From the NCBI GenBank assembly GCA_035352715.1, contig DAOPYE010000069.1, positions 1 to 13,736 on the forward strand: a DNA stretch of 13,736 nt, read 5' to 3'. Under the pieces are notes generated by a model that was not told the origin of the DNA, did no database searches, and saw nothing but the letters and a program-made list of their open reading frames with translations. The position numbers and the translations under genes were made by a program. Position 1 is the first letter of the stretch. Every line of letters starts with the position of its first letter. Shown one piece after another: positions 6,877 to 13,736 of the stretch. The stretch comes from DAOPYE01 sp035352715. Its GTDB lineage: Bacteria > Acidobacteriota > Holophagae > Holophagales > Holophagaceae.

Positions 6877-8012
6877 ACACGCCCCTGCACGGGGATATGG
6901 ATGGCGACGCGGGCACCGCCATCGCTAGCGTTTTCCAGGATAAGTTGCGCCGAAGGGCCAAAGCAAAGCGCCAGCGTCTCCTTGAGATTGGCCAGACCCA
7001 AGCCGTGCCGCGCGCGCTCGGGGTCAAAGCCCTTGCCGTTGTCCTGGACCGCCAGCGTCAAGCCATCATCCCCACGCTTCACCTGAATGAGAATGGACAG
7101 AGACTGTCCACTTTCATCCAGGTTGTGCTTCAGCGAATTCTCCACCAGCCGCTGAAGACAGAATCTCGGGATGATGTCCTTCCTTGCGCCCTTTTCTGAG
7201 CCCTTCTCGGCGCCGTAGCTGGGGCTCGGCTCGATATCAATGCGAACCGCAAGCCGGTCGCCAAAGCGGGCGAGCGCAAAATCCAAGAAGGCCTCCAGAT
7301 GCTTCAGCTCCTGGGCCAAAGGCCATAGCGCGGAGCCGCCCTCCAGGCTGTTTCGCAGCATTTGCCCAAGCGAAGCCAGCAGGCGATCCGTCTGATCCAG
7401 ATTCTCGTACATGGTCGAACTGATCGTGTTCAGCGCGTTGAACAGGAAGTGCGGATCCAGCTGCGCGGAAAGCACCTGCAGCCGGGCTTCCTGAAGGCGC
7501 GCGTTCAGCTCTGCCTCGCGGAACGTCTTCTGGCGGCTTTCCCGAAGATGCAGGGTGAATGCGGTGACGCCGGCGATGACAATGTAGGCGATGACGAGCT
7601 TCTGCCATTCCATGGGAAGCCGCCATGCCAAAGGTCCGTAGTGGTACGGGCCCCACCCCAGCAGGGGATACAGAACGTGGCGCATGGCCAGGAACAGGGG
7701 CGGACAGACGGCTGCAAACAGGGCGCAGGCCGCACCGTGGACCGCGAAGAAGCGCCACCACGAACCTCGTCGAGCCAAGCCGCTCACCGTGGCATGGATG
7801 GGAAGAAAGCTCCCCAGAAAGGCAGCCCAACTGCCCGTGAGCTCCCACACAAAAGGCTGCCCCCAACACCGCTGGCTGCCATCCCCAAGCATGGTCAAGT
7901 AGGTGGTGTTGCCCTGCCAAAGCCCGATGAGCGTGAAGAGGCCAAAAAGCAGGAGCACGCGCATCCAGCGCCGCTGGGGCCATGGCCAGGTCAAGAGGGG
8001 AGGAACGCTCAT
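6873..8012 (-). CDS. LytS/YehU-type membrane sensor histidine kinase
   Basis: A 379-residue kinase. Four hydrophobic segments (about 17-34, 56-76, 86-112, 136-156) form the membrane sensor. A charged helical linker (157-182) leads to the His_kinase domain with QLDPHFLFNALNTISS (His188 as phospho-acceptor). The ATPase part keeps the N box VENSLKH (290-296), DNGKG (324-328) and GLGLANLKE (337-345). An unusual charged stretch, GAEKGSEKGARKD (267-279), lies before the N box. The reading frame continues 185 codons upstream through the acyltransferase gene, but that part is not protein-like. The ATG at 8012 has AAGG seven bases upstream and begins MSVPPLLTW just before the first membrane segment. 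It lies 14 bases after the acyltransferase gene and overlaps the regulator gene by four bases. The signal sensed is unknown. Confidence 0.92.
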   Translation of the reverse strand: MSVPPLLTWPWPQRRWMRVLLLFGLFTLIGLWQGNTTYLTMLGDGSQRCWGQPFVWELTGSWAAFLGSFLPIHATVSGLARRGSWWRFFAVHGAACALFAAVCPPLFLAMRHVLYPLLGWGPYHYGPLAWRLPMEWQKLVIAYIVIAGVTAFTLHLRESRQKTFREAELNARLQEARLQVLSAQLDPHFLFNALNTISSTMYENLDQTDRLLASLGQMLRNSLEGGSALWPLAQELKHLEAFLDFALARFGDRLAVRIDIEPSPSYGAEKGSEKGARKDIIPRFCLQRLVENSLKHNLDESGQSLSILIQVKRGDDGLTLAVQDNGKGFDPERARHGLGLANLKETLALCFGPSAQLILENASDGGARVAIHIPVQGRV

Positions 8013-8026
8013 GCACGCACCTTGCC

Positions 8027-9190
8027 TTACCGGGTGATGGGTTCCACGCCCGGCACGCGGCTCAGCACCATGGCGACCAGCAGGCTGGCGAAGCAGGCCA
8101 GCGGGGCAACGACCACGTGCTTCAACAGCATGGGCGCGTGCCATCCCGCCACGGCGACCGACAGGGCGACCAGCACCGGCGTGTGGAACATGTAGATGCG
8201 GAAGGAATGGCGCGACAGCAGGCGCAAGAAGGCGTGGTCCCAGGACACGAAGCGCCGAAAGAAGACCACCAAGCCCAGGGACATGGCGATGGCGACGCCC
8301 CCTTCCCAAAGGGCGTAGGCCGCAGCCTGCCAGTGCCATCCGCCCTCGATGTGCGAAGGCTGTCCCTGCGCTGCGCCACTGCAAAGGATGAGGGCAAACC
8401 AAACGGGAATCCCCAGCAATCCCGCCGTCAGCCAGCGTTTGCCAGATACGGCGGTCACAGCGTTGAACCACCCCCGCTCGCCACCGCGAACCCCCAGGAT
8501 GAACAGCGCGATGTAGGACACAAAGAAGCCAAACTGAAGGTTCATGAAGCTGGTGCCAATGGGCCATCGCAACCGCACAAGAAACGCGGCCACGCCTGTG
8601 CCCAGAGCGATCAGCAGGAACTGAACACCGCGAGGGACCGAACCGTTCCCGGGGGTCTGCGGATCAACCTTCCGCAAAAAACGCCAAACCGCGTAGAACA
8701 CGCTGAACATCAGCAGAGCCTGGGCGAACCACAGCGGCCCGGTGGCACCCCAGACCTGGCCTTCAGCGATGAAGCCCCGGTAGAAGTGCCACAGGCTGGT
8801 GGAATGCATGATCCGCCCATGGTCCCAGAAGGCGTAGACCGTCAGGGGATGGATGATCAGCATGAACGCCAACAGGGGGGCGCCAAGGCGGAATAGCCGT
8901 TCACGAATGAAGACCCCAGGCGTTCGTCGGGTCAGGGATTTTGCAGCCAGGAATCCGCTCAGGAAAAAGAGGATGCCCATGAACCAAGCCTGGGTGAAAG
9001 ACCCGTACAACCCGAACAGCAATTTCGCCACGGGACCAATCGTTCTGCACCCGTCGTCCATGTAGTACCAGCTGCCCATGCCGCTGTAGGTGACGTTCGA
9101 ATGCATCACCACCACCAGCAGGATGACGAAGCTGCGCAGGTTATCCATAAACACCAGCCTGCGCCCGGAAGTAGAGGCCTGCCCATCCAT
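8027..9190 (-). CDS. Membrane acyltransferase, acyltransferase-3 family (OpgC/OafA-like)
   Basis: A 387-residue integral membrane protein with about ten hydrophobic segments, a normal size for acyltransferase-3 proteins, which transfer acetyl, succinyl or other acyl groups to extracytoplasmic glycans, lipids or antibiotics. The family signature is at the N-terminus: FMDNLRSFVILLVVVMHSN, with Arg19 and the conserved His30. FFLSGFLAAKSL, then IRERLFRLGAPLLAF and GPLWFAQALLMF, also fit the family, and the layout resembles the MdoC/OpgC-like branch. The frame opens at a TTG four codons earlier, but GGGAGGA (9194-9200) three bases before the ATG at 9190 favours that start. It precedes a kinase/regulator pair by 14 bases and follows ddl by 111 bases. 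The substrate cannot be told from sequence. Confidence 0.88.
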   Translation of the reverse strand: MDGQASTSGRRLVFMDNLRSFVILLVVVMHSNVTYSGMGSWYYMDDGCRTIGPVAKLLFGLYGSFTQAWFMGILFFLSGFLAAKSLTRRTPGVFIRERLFRLGAPLLAFMLIIHPLTVYAFWDHGRIMHSTSLWHFYRGFIAEGQVWGATGPLWFAQALLMFSVFYAVWRFLRKVDPQTPGNGSVPRGVQFLLIALGTGVAAFLVRLRWPIGTSFMNLQFGFFVSYIALFILGVRGGERGWFNAVTAVSGKRWLTAGLLGIPVWFALILCSGAAQGQPSHIEGGWHWQAAAYALWEGGVAIAMSLGLVVFFRRFVSWDHAFLRLLSRHSFRIYMFHTPVLVALSVAVAGWHAPMLLKHVVVAPLACFASLLVAMVLSRVPGVEPITR

Positions 9191-9301
9191 AGATCCTCCC
9201 AAAGGATGATCGCAGCATGTCTCCAGCCGCAGCCATCGGCAACAGGCCTGGGATCGAAACGGACTTTTGGGGGAACCAGACGGACGGGCCTGGCAACTGC
9301 C

Positions 9302-10390
9302 TCAGGCGAACCAGTCGCTTCCGCTCTCGAATCCCTTCTTCTTGCTGGCGCCTTGGCGGTGCCGCTCCAGGGCCAGATCCACCAGCCGGGTCAGCAGCTC
9401 GCCGTAGGGGACGCCCACCGATTCCATGAGCTTGGGATACATGGAGATGTTGGTGAAGCCCGGAATCAGGTTCACCTCGTTCAAATAGACATCGCCTGTC
9501 GAATGCTCGACGAAGAAATCCACTCGGGCCAAGCCGAAGGCGTCGATGCTGCGGAAGGCCTCGCGCGCATGGGCGCGGATGCGTTCGCGGGTCGCCTCGG
9601 GCAGCTTCGCGTTCGTCTCGGTCCAGCTCTTGCCGTCCAGGTACTTGTCGTTGAAATCGTAGAATTCGCCCGCCACGTGGACTTCGCCGGGGACGCTGAC
9701 CAGGGGATCGTCGCCCCCCAGCACCGCCACTTCGATCTCGCGGGCATCCACGCCCTTCTCCACCACGACCCGACGGTCGTAGGCAAGGGCGAAGGCAATG
9801 GCGTCGTCCAGTTCCGCAGCCTCCTTCACCTTGCGGATGCCGATGCTGCTGCCCGCGTTGGCGGGCTTGACGAAGACGGGCAGGCCCAGGGCCAGCACCT
9901 TCTCGCGCAGCACGTCCGCTTCGCGCGTCCAGGCTTCTTCGGTCAGGCCCACGTACGGCACCTGCGGAATGCCGCTCGAAGCCCACACCAGCTTGGCCAC
10001 CCACTTGTCCATGCCCGCGGCCATGCCCAGCAGCCCCGCGCCCGTGTAGGGGCGCTTGAGCATATCGAGATACCCCTGCAGGCGGCCGTCTTCGCCGAAC
10101 GCGCCGTGGATGGCGTTGAAAAAGACATCCGGCAGGACCAGATCCTCCGCGCCTTTTTCGAGGGGCGAATAGGGCGAAGTCCCGCGCTCGGGCAGTTCCC
10201 CAGCGGCAAGGCGCGCAAAGGGATCGCCATTCACCAGCCAGACGCCATTCTTGGCGATGCCGATGGGCTGCACGTCGAACCGCTCGGCATCCAGGTTCTG
10301 CGCGATGCTCCGGGCCGAGACGATGCTCACCTCGTGTTCCGGGCTTTCGCCCCCGAAGAGAAGACCGATGGAAAGACGCGGTGTGCTCAT
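9302..10390 (-). CDS. ddl: D-alanine--D-alanine ligase
   Basis: A 362-residue cytoplasmic ATP-grasp enzyme that joins two D-alanines for the peptidoglycan stem peptide. Conserved elements are LLFGGESPEHEVS (10-22), IHGAFGEDGRLQG (94-106), the ATP-binding loop KPANAGSSIGI (175-185), EKG (211-213), the lid segment EFYDFNDKY (242-250), and the metal and substrate residues in ARVDFF (288-293) and YLNEVNLIPGFT (302-313). The length matches the DdlA/VanA-like long form rather than the roughly 306-residue DdlB. The FYDFNDKY lid resembles D-Ala-D-Ala ligases rather than VanA-type D-Ala-D-Lac enzymes; this is a judgement by eye. The ATG at 10390 fits the conserved start but lacks a strong Shine-Dalgarno. 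The 111-base gap to the acyltransferase gene shows no clear terminator, so read-through is possible. It is divergent from the MATE gene. Confidence 0.95.
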   Translation of the reverse strand: MSTPRLSIGLLFGGESPEHEVSIVSARSIAQNLDAERFDVQPIGIAKNGVWLVNGDPFARLAAGELPERGTSPYSPLEKGAEDLVLPDVFFNAIHGAFGEDGRLQGYLDMLKRPYTGAGLLGMAAGMDKWVAKLVWASSGIPQVPYVGLTEEAWTREADVLREKVLALGLPVFVKPANAGSSIGIRKVKEAAELDDAIAFALAYDRRVVVEKGVDAREIEVAVLGGDDPLVSVPGEVHVAGEFYDFNDKYLDGKSWTETNAKLPEATRERIRAHAREAFRSIDAFGLARVDFFVEHSTGDVYLNEVNLIPGFTNISMYPKLMESVGVPYGELLTRLVDLALERHRQGASKKKGFESGSDWFA

Positions 10391-10417
10391 GCTTTCAGCT
10401 TAGCGGAACTCGCCGCA

Positions 10418-10446
10418 CGATGACTTTTGGGATGAGGATTTCATCG
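10418..10446. repeat. Inverted repeat in the ddl/MATE divergent region
   Basis: CGATGA and TCATCG form a 6-bp inverted repeat with 17 bases between them; a third GATGA lies inside. Its place between divergent genes would suit an operator, but six bases can occur by chance. Confidence 0.2.
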
Positions 10447-10479
10447 CTCAAGCCCCCGCGATGTTGCCTTCCGATGGCA

Positions 10480-10547
10480 ATCGCCACAGGCATTCCAGGC
10501 ATCATGGAACGCAGGCGATCGAAGGTCCGAATCCTTCCCGCGCCCCA
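10480..10547 (+). other. Structured leader upstream of the MATE gene, partly tRNA-like
   Basis: Two hairpins stand side by side just before the MATE ribosome site. The first is a long imperfect stem: ATCGCC (10480-10485) with GGCGAT (10514-10519), then GC with GC, then TTCCA with TGGAA around a 7-base loop GGCATCA. The second is GAAGG-TCCGAAT-CCTTC (10521-10537), which has the exact 5+7+5 shape of a tRNA T-arm, followed by CCGCGCCCCA, like an acceptor end. No matching 5' acceptor strand and no proper D-arm are present, and the T-loop has TCC where tRNAs have TTC, so this is not a working tRNA. It may be a tRNA remnant, a regulatory leader, or chance. The rest of 10391-10559 shows no clear promoter. 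Confidence 0.35.
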
Positions 10548-10559
10548 AGGAAACGCACG

Positions 10560-11936
10560 ATGGCAGCCGCTTCATCCTCCCACCCGGGAAAACCCTCCGT
10601 CATGGACATGAGCCTTTGGTCCCTGGCGTGGCCCATGTTCATCGATCTGCTGCTGAGCATGACCCTGGCGCTCGAGGACACGTACTACCTGGCCAAGGTC
10701 TCCGATATCGCCGCGGGCGCCGTGGGCGCGATGCTGCCCGTGCTGGCGGCCTGCAACATGATCTTCCAGACCTTCGCCAATAGCGGCGGCAGCGTGGCGG
10801 CCCAGCTCATGGGCGGCAAGCGCTTTGAAAGGGTCAATCAGACGTTCCAGTCCATCGTGCTGCTGAATGGCAGCATCGGCGCGGTGGTGGCGCTTGCGCT
10901 CTTCGCGCTGCACAACCACATCGGACATTGGCTGGGCCTGGAAGGCACGGGATTCATCATGACCGTGCAGTTCCTGAAGCTGGGCGGGCTGATCATCTTC
11001 ATCCAGGCCCTGCGCTTCGCCGCGTCCGCGATCATCAACACCCATGGCATGCCGCGGTGGAACGTGGCCTGCTCGGTGCTGGTGAACATCCTCAACGTGG
11101 TCTTCAACCACCTGCTGACCCGCGGACCTTTTGGCCTGCCCAAGTTCGGTGTCCCCGGCATCGCCCTGTCCACGATCCTTTCGCAGGCGCTGGGCCTGAT
11201 CCTGGCCGTCTACTTCATCCACACCAAGCTGGATGTGCACTGGGATTTCAAGGACTACTGGAAACGTCTGCGCTACTTCGTTGAGCCCATCCTGAAGATC
11301 GGCATCCCGTCGGCGCTGGAGCCGATTTCGTTCCAGTTCAACCAGATGATCCTCACCGCCATGAGCGTCTCCCTGGGCATCGTGGCGCTGGCGACGCGCA
11401 CCTACGTGATGAACCTCATCGTCTTTGCCGTGGTCTGGGCCATCTCGCTGAGCATGGGCAACCAGATCAAGGTGGCCCACCTCATTGGCGCGAAGAAATT
11501 CGACACCACGAACCGCCAGTTGATCAAGACCCTGAAGCTGGGCCTTCTCGCCAGTTTTGTGGCCATGGCGGGGATCTGCCTGATCTCCAAGCCGCTGCTG
11601 CACATCTTCACCCACGATCCCCAGATCGTGGCCCTGGGGCAGACCCTGTTCTTCATGGGGCTGATCCTGGAACCCATGCGGGCCAGCAATATCATCGTGG
11701 GCATGACGCTGCGCGCTTCGGGCGACGCCAAGTTCGTGACTTCCGTCAGCATCCTGCTCACCTGGTGCCTGGCCATTCCATTCGCCTACCTGATGGCCTT
11801 CCACTTCAAGTTCGGCCTGGTGGGCATCTGGATGGGCATGATCTGCGACGAGAGCCTGCGCGGCGTCATGAACTACCTGCGCTGGCGGACGGGCAAGTGG
11901 AAGCACATGGGTGTGCTCGCGCAAGAGCGCGCCTGA
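10560..11936 (+). CDS. MATE family efflux transporter
   Basis: A 458-residue inner-membrane antiporter with about 12 hydrophobic segments in two similar halves, the normal size for the NorM/DinF/MATE superfamily, which exports drugs, organic cations or lipid-linked compounds using H+ or Na+. Typical places are LAWPMFIDLLLSMT at the first segment, FANSGGSVAAQLMGGKRFE (72-90), GIPSALEPISFQFNQ in segment 7 with Glu254 where many MATE proteins carry an acidic residue, and LRASGDAKF (384-392). The frame is open 33 codons upstream through the structured leader, but the ATG at 10560 has AAGGA eight bases before it and gives a normal N-terminus. A second ATG pair (MDM) lies 15 codons further in. coaD follows after 36 bases, probably on the same transcript. 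The substrate is unknown. Confidence 0.92.
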   Translation: MAAASSSHPGKPSVMDMSLWSLAWPMFIDLLLSMTLALEDTYYLAKVSDIAAGAVGAMLPVLAACNMIFQTFANSGGSVAAQLMGGKRFERVNQTFQSIVLLNGSIGAVVALALFALHNHIGHWLGLEGTGFIMTVQFLKLGGLIIFIQALRFAASAIINTHGMPRWNVACSVLVNILNVVFNHLLTRGPFGLPKFGVPGIALSTILSQALGLILAVYFIHTKLDVHWDFKDYWKRLRYFVEPILKIGIPSALEPISFQFNQMILTAMSVSLGIVALATRTYVMNLIVFAVVWAISLSMGNQIKVAHLIGAKKFDTTNRQLIKTLKLGLLASFVAMAGICLISKPLLHIFTHDPQIVALGQTLFFMGLILEPMRASNIIVGMTLRASGDAKFVTSVSILLTWCLAIPFAYLMAFHFKFGLVGIWMGMICDESLRGVMNYLRWRTGKWKHMGVLAQERA

Positions 11937-11972
11937 GGCAGGTATCCTAAAAGGCATCTGCGAGGAGACTGC

Positions 11973-12479
11973 GTGATCAAGGCCATCTATCCCGGAACCT
12001 TCGATCCTGTGACGCTGGGGCACTGGGACATCATCCAGCGAGCGGAGAAGATGGTGGATCACCTGGTCGTGGCGGTGCTGCACAACGCCTCCAAGCACCC
12101 GGCCTTCACCATCTCGGAGCGGCTGGATTTCCTGCGCGAGCTGACCCAATCCTTCCCGAACGTGGAAGTCGCCACCTTTGACGGCCTGCTGGTGGACTTC
12201 GCCAAGCAGCAGGGCGCGCGGTGCATCGTGCGCGGCGTTCGCGCGTTCTCGGACTTCGAATACGAATTCCAGATGGCCATCATGAACCGCAAGCTCTCCC
12301 CGGAACTGGAGACGATCTTCTTGATGCCCAAAGAGGAATACAGCGTCGTCTCCAGCCGCATGGTGCGCGAGGTGGGCAGCATGGGCGGCGATCTTTCCGG
12401 CGTGGTGCCCGAATCCCTGCGTGAGCGCATCTCGCGCCACTTGTCGAACGCCGGGCCCAGCCCCGAACGCCGTCTCTGA
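11973..12479 (+). CDS. coaD: Phosphopantetheine adenylyltransferase
   Basis: A 168-residue cytoplasmic enzyme, the normal length for CoaD. It adds AMP from ATP to 4'-phosphopantetheine, making dephospho-CoA, the next-to-last step of CoA synthesis. The nucleotidyltransferase signature is YPGTFDPVTLGHWDII with TLGH (14-17). RGVRAFSDFEYE (87-98) carries conserved Arg, Asp and Glu residues, and EEYSVVSSRMVREV (121-134) is the second signature. The start is GTG at 11973, with GAGGAG five bases upstream and the conserved MIKAIYPGTFDP directly at the N-terminus. It follows the MATE gene by 36 bases. It converges on a response regulator gene with only 17 bases between stop codons and no evident terminator between them, so the transcripts may overlap. 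Confidence 0.97.
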   Translation: MIKAIYPGTFDPVTLGHWDIIQRAEKMVDHLVVAVLHNASKHPAFTISERLDFLRELTQSFPNVEVATFDGLLVDFAKQQGARCIVRGVRAFSDFEYEFQMAIMNRKLSPELETIFLMPKEEYSVVSSRMVREVGSMGGDLSGVVPESLRERISRHLSNAGPSPERRL

Positions 12480-12496
12480 TCTTCAGGCCCTCATCT

Positions 12497-13186
12497 TCAG
12501 ACCCGCATCCCCAGCGCCTCTTCCAGGACTTCCCGGCGGCGTCGGCTCAGGGGCAGCGATCCGCCTTGAAGCCGCAGGGTGCCGTCCTCCTCGATGGAGA
12601 CGACGGCTTTCAAGCGCACGATCGCGTTGCGATGAACCCGGATGAAGCCATTGGCCTGCAGGCGCTCTTCCCATTGGGCCAGGGTGCCTTCCACGCGAAG
12701 ACGGCCATCGGCAGTCAGCGCCAGGCAATCCCCCAGATCGGCGATCAGGCCATCCACCTCGTCGGGATCCAGAAGGCGCACCGCGCCGCGAACCCGGGCG
12801 GGGATGCGCAGCCATTCCTGTCGCTGCTGCGCGGGATAGATGCGGCCAAGCGCCTGGGCCACATCGACACGGTTCACGGGTTTCATCAGGTAGTGGACCG
12901 CGCCCAGGCGAAAGGCCTCCACCGCATGTTCGGCGTGGGCGGTGACAAAGACCACGCGCGGCCTGGGCTCCGAAAGCGCCTTCGCCAGCTCCGGGCCCGT
13001 CAGGCCCGGCAGTTCCACATCCAGGAAAACCACATCGGGGCGCAGTCCGGTGATGAGCGATAGGCCCTGCATCCCATCCTCGGCCTCGCCGATCACCTCG
13101 ATCCCGGGGAGCTCACGCAGATAGCCCACCAGCAGCGCGCGCGAGCGCGCATCATCCTCCACCACCACCGCACGGATTCCGCTCAT
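12497..13186 (-). CDS. LytTR-type response regulator (second pair)
   Basis: A 229-residue regulator with a receiver domain (about 4-118) and a LytTR DNA-binding domain (about 125-225). The receiver has the acidic patch EDD (10-12), phospho-acceptor Asp56 in VVFLDVELP, Thr82 and Lys102 (LMKPVN). The LytTR part includes GRLRVEGTLAQWEERL, FIRVHRNAIV and LPLSRRRREVLEEAL. The frame can begin at GTG 13192, which overlaps the kinase stop. The ATG at 13186 is preferred, with GGGAG five bases before it and MSGIRAVVVEDD as a normal receiver start. The kinase stop codon lies only two bases before this ATG, so the pair is co-translated. It has the same domain plan as the regulator at 6118-6876 but differs widely in sequence, so it is not a recent duplicate. 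Confidence 0.92.
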   Translation of the reverse strand: MSGIRAVVVEDDARSRALLVGYLRELPGIEVIGEAEDGMQGLSLITGLRPDVVFLDVELPGLTGPELAKALSEPRPRVVFVTAHAEHAVEAFRLGAVHYLMKPVNRVDVAQALGRIYPAQQRQEWLRIPARVRGAVRLLDPDEVDGLIADLGDCLALTADGRLRVEGTLAQWEERLQANGFIRVHRNAIVRLKAVVSIEEDGTLRLQGGSLPLSRRRREVLEEALGMRV

Positions 13187-13188
13187 AT

Positions 13189-13736
13189 TCACTCCCAGGA
13201 TGAACTGACCCGCAGGGAAGCACGATGGCGGCCTTCGGGCGTGCGCTGAAGCACCAGATCTGAATCGTCCAGCAGGCGACGGCGCAGGATGCCCAGGCTC
13301 TGGCCCAGGCCAATGGATTCGCCAGCCCCCTGCCCCGGATCCTCCACGGTCAGGTAAAACCCCATCCGATTCCGTTCGGCCTGGATGTGGATCTCGCCGC
13401 CCTCCACGGGCAGGCCGTGGCGCAGGGCATTCTCGACCAGCAACTGAAGCGCCATGGGCGGCACAAGTTCCGTTTCGAGGACTTCCGGCACCTGGATGAC
13501 GACGCGGAGACGCTCGCCCAGCCGCGCCCGCTCAACGCCCAGGTAGGCCTCGACGAAGGCCAGCTCGCGACTCAAGGGCACATGGCGTTCGGCGGTGAGC
13601 GCCATGGCTTCGCGGGAAAGCCGCGCCAACTGATCCACCATCGCCTGCGCCTCCAGCGGATCCTCCAGGATCTGCCCCTTCAACGTCGACAGAGCTCCAT
13701 GCAGGAAATGCGGTGCCAGACGCGCCTGGAGCGCCA
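13189..13736 (-). CDS. LytS-type sensor histidine kinase (5' end missing)
   Basis: The C-terminal 182 or so residues of a sensor kinase; the frame stays open to the window edge, so the sensor and membrane region are outside. The TTG at 13683 is an internal Leu codon. The histidine box reads RLAPHFLHGALSTL (His codon at 13708-13710), where LytS-type kinases normally have PHFLFNALN, so the usual Phe-Asn is His-Gly. The ATPase N box LLVENALRHGL is intact, and DPGQGAGE stands where DNGxG is usual, followed by GLGQSLGILRRRLL. It would phosphorylate the LytTR regulator that starts two bases downstream. The key His and the N-box Asn are kept, so it may well be active despite the altered neighbours. 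Confidence 0.85.
   Translation of the reverse strand, partial: ALQARLAPHFLHGALSTLKGQILEDPLEAQAMVDQLARLSREAMALTAERHVPLSRELAFVEAYLGVERARLGERLRVVIQVPEVLETELVPPMALQLLVENALRHGLPVEGGEIHIQAERNRMGFYLTVEDPGQGAGESIGLGQSLGILRRRLLDDSDLVLQRTPEGRHRASLRVSSSWE

Noticed and set aside
8013..8567. A 185-residue N-terminal extension of the first sensor kinase
   Set aside because: It lies inside the acyltransferase gene in another phase and shows no domain. The ATG at 8012 with its AAGG site gives a normal kinase start.
9191..9301. A terminator or promoter between ddl and the acyltransferase gene
   Set aside because: Only a short wobble-containing stem (CCAGGC with GTCTGG) is visible, with no T run and no clear -10/-35 pair.
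9302..10390. A VanA-type D-Ala-D-Lac resistance ligase
   Set aside because: The lid segment FYDFNDKY looks like D-Ala-D-Ala ligases, and no vanH- or vanX-like genes lie alongside.
10480..10547. A functional tRNA gene upstream of the MATE gene
   Set aside because: Only a T-arm and a 3' end shape are convincing. There is no pairing 5' acceptor strand or normal D-arm, the loop bases differ from the tRNA consensus, and the 3' CCA is out of register.
10461..10559. A 33-codon N-terminal extension of the MATE protein
   Set aside because: It translates the hairpin leader into an Arg/His-rich stretch unlike MATE N-termini. The ATG at 10560 has a good ribosome site.
10572..12440. A 622-codon open frame on the minus strand opposite the MATE and coaD genes
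   Set aside because: It is antisense to two clearly recognisable genes. Its translation is His/Gln/Asp-rich with no family features, a common by-product of codon bias in GC-rich DNA.

Overview
The window is a GC-rich, densely coded piece of a bacterial chromosome. No gap between genes exceeds 175 bases, and I see no insertion sequence, CRISPR array or rRNA. The mix is one often seen in Acidobacteriota of the Holophagae type (Geothrix/Holophaga): LytS/LytTR two-component pairs, a free-standing alanyl-tRNA editing protein, AmpG, a CE7-type esterase and a GC-rich RhlE helicase. That placement is an inference from style and gene content, not a proven assignment.

Left part (1-1410): the C-terminal half of a RhlE-type DEAD-box RNA helicase (+) converges on a small cold-shock protein gene (-). 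Two adjacent hairpins separate them. The cold-shock gene follows an AT-rich promoter region and a long leader.

Middle part (1411-10390): an unbroken run of minus-strand genes. In transcription order they are ddl (D-Ala-D-Ala ligase), an acyltransferase-3 membrane protein, a LytS-type sensor kinase, its LytTR response regulator, a very small orphan flagellar-rod-like protein, AmpG muropeptide permease, an AlaX-type tRNA editing protein, and a secreted CE7-like esterase with an N-terminal beta-sandwich. Kinase/regulator and ampG/alaX overlap by four bases, and acyltransferase/kinase are 14 bases apart, so at least these pairs are probably co-transcribed. Several products act on the envelope (ddl, acyltransferase, AmpG, secreted esterase).

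Right part (10391-13736): a 169-base divergent region with two hairpins lies upstream of a MATE efflux transporter (+). coaD (phosphopantetheine adenylyltransferase, +) follows 36 bases later. Converging on coaD is a second LytTR response regulator with its LytS-type kinase (-), and the kinase runs off the right edge. This kinase has an altered histidine box.

Most genes are recognisable housekeeping or common accessory families. I did not find a clearly new system. The most interesting points are the acyltransferase/kinase/regulator cassette next to ddl, the stripped-down flagellar rod protein, the two-domain esterase, and the structured, partly tRNA-like leader upstream of the MATE gene.
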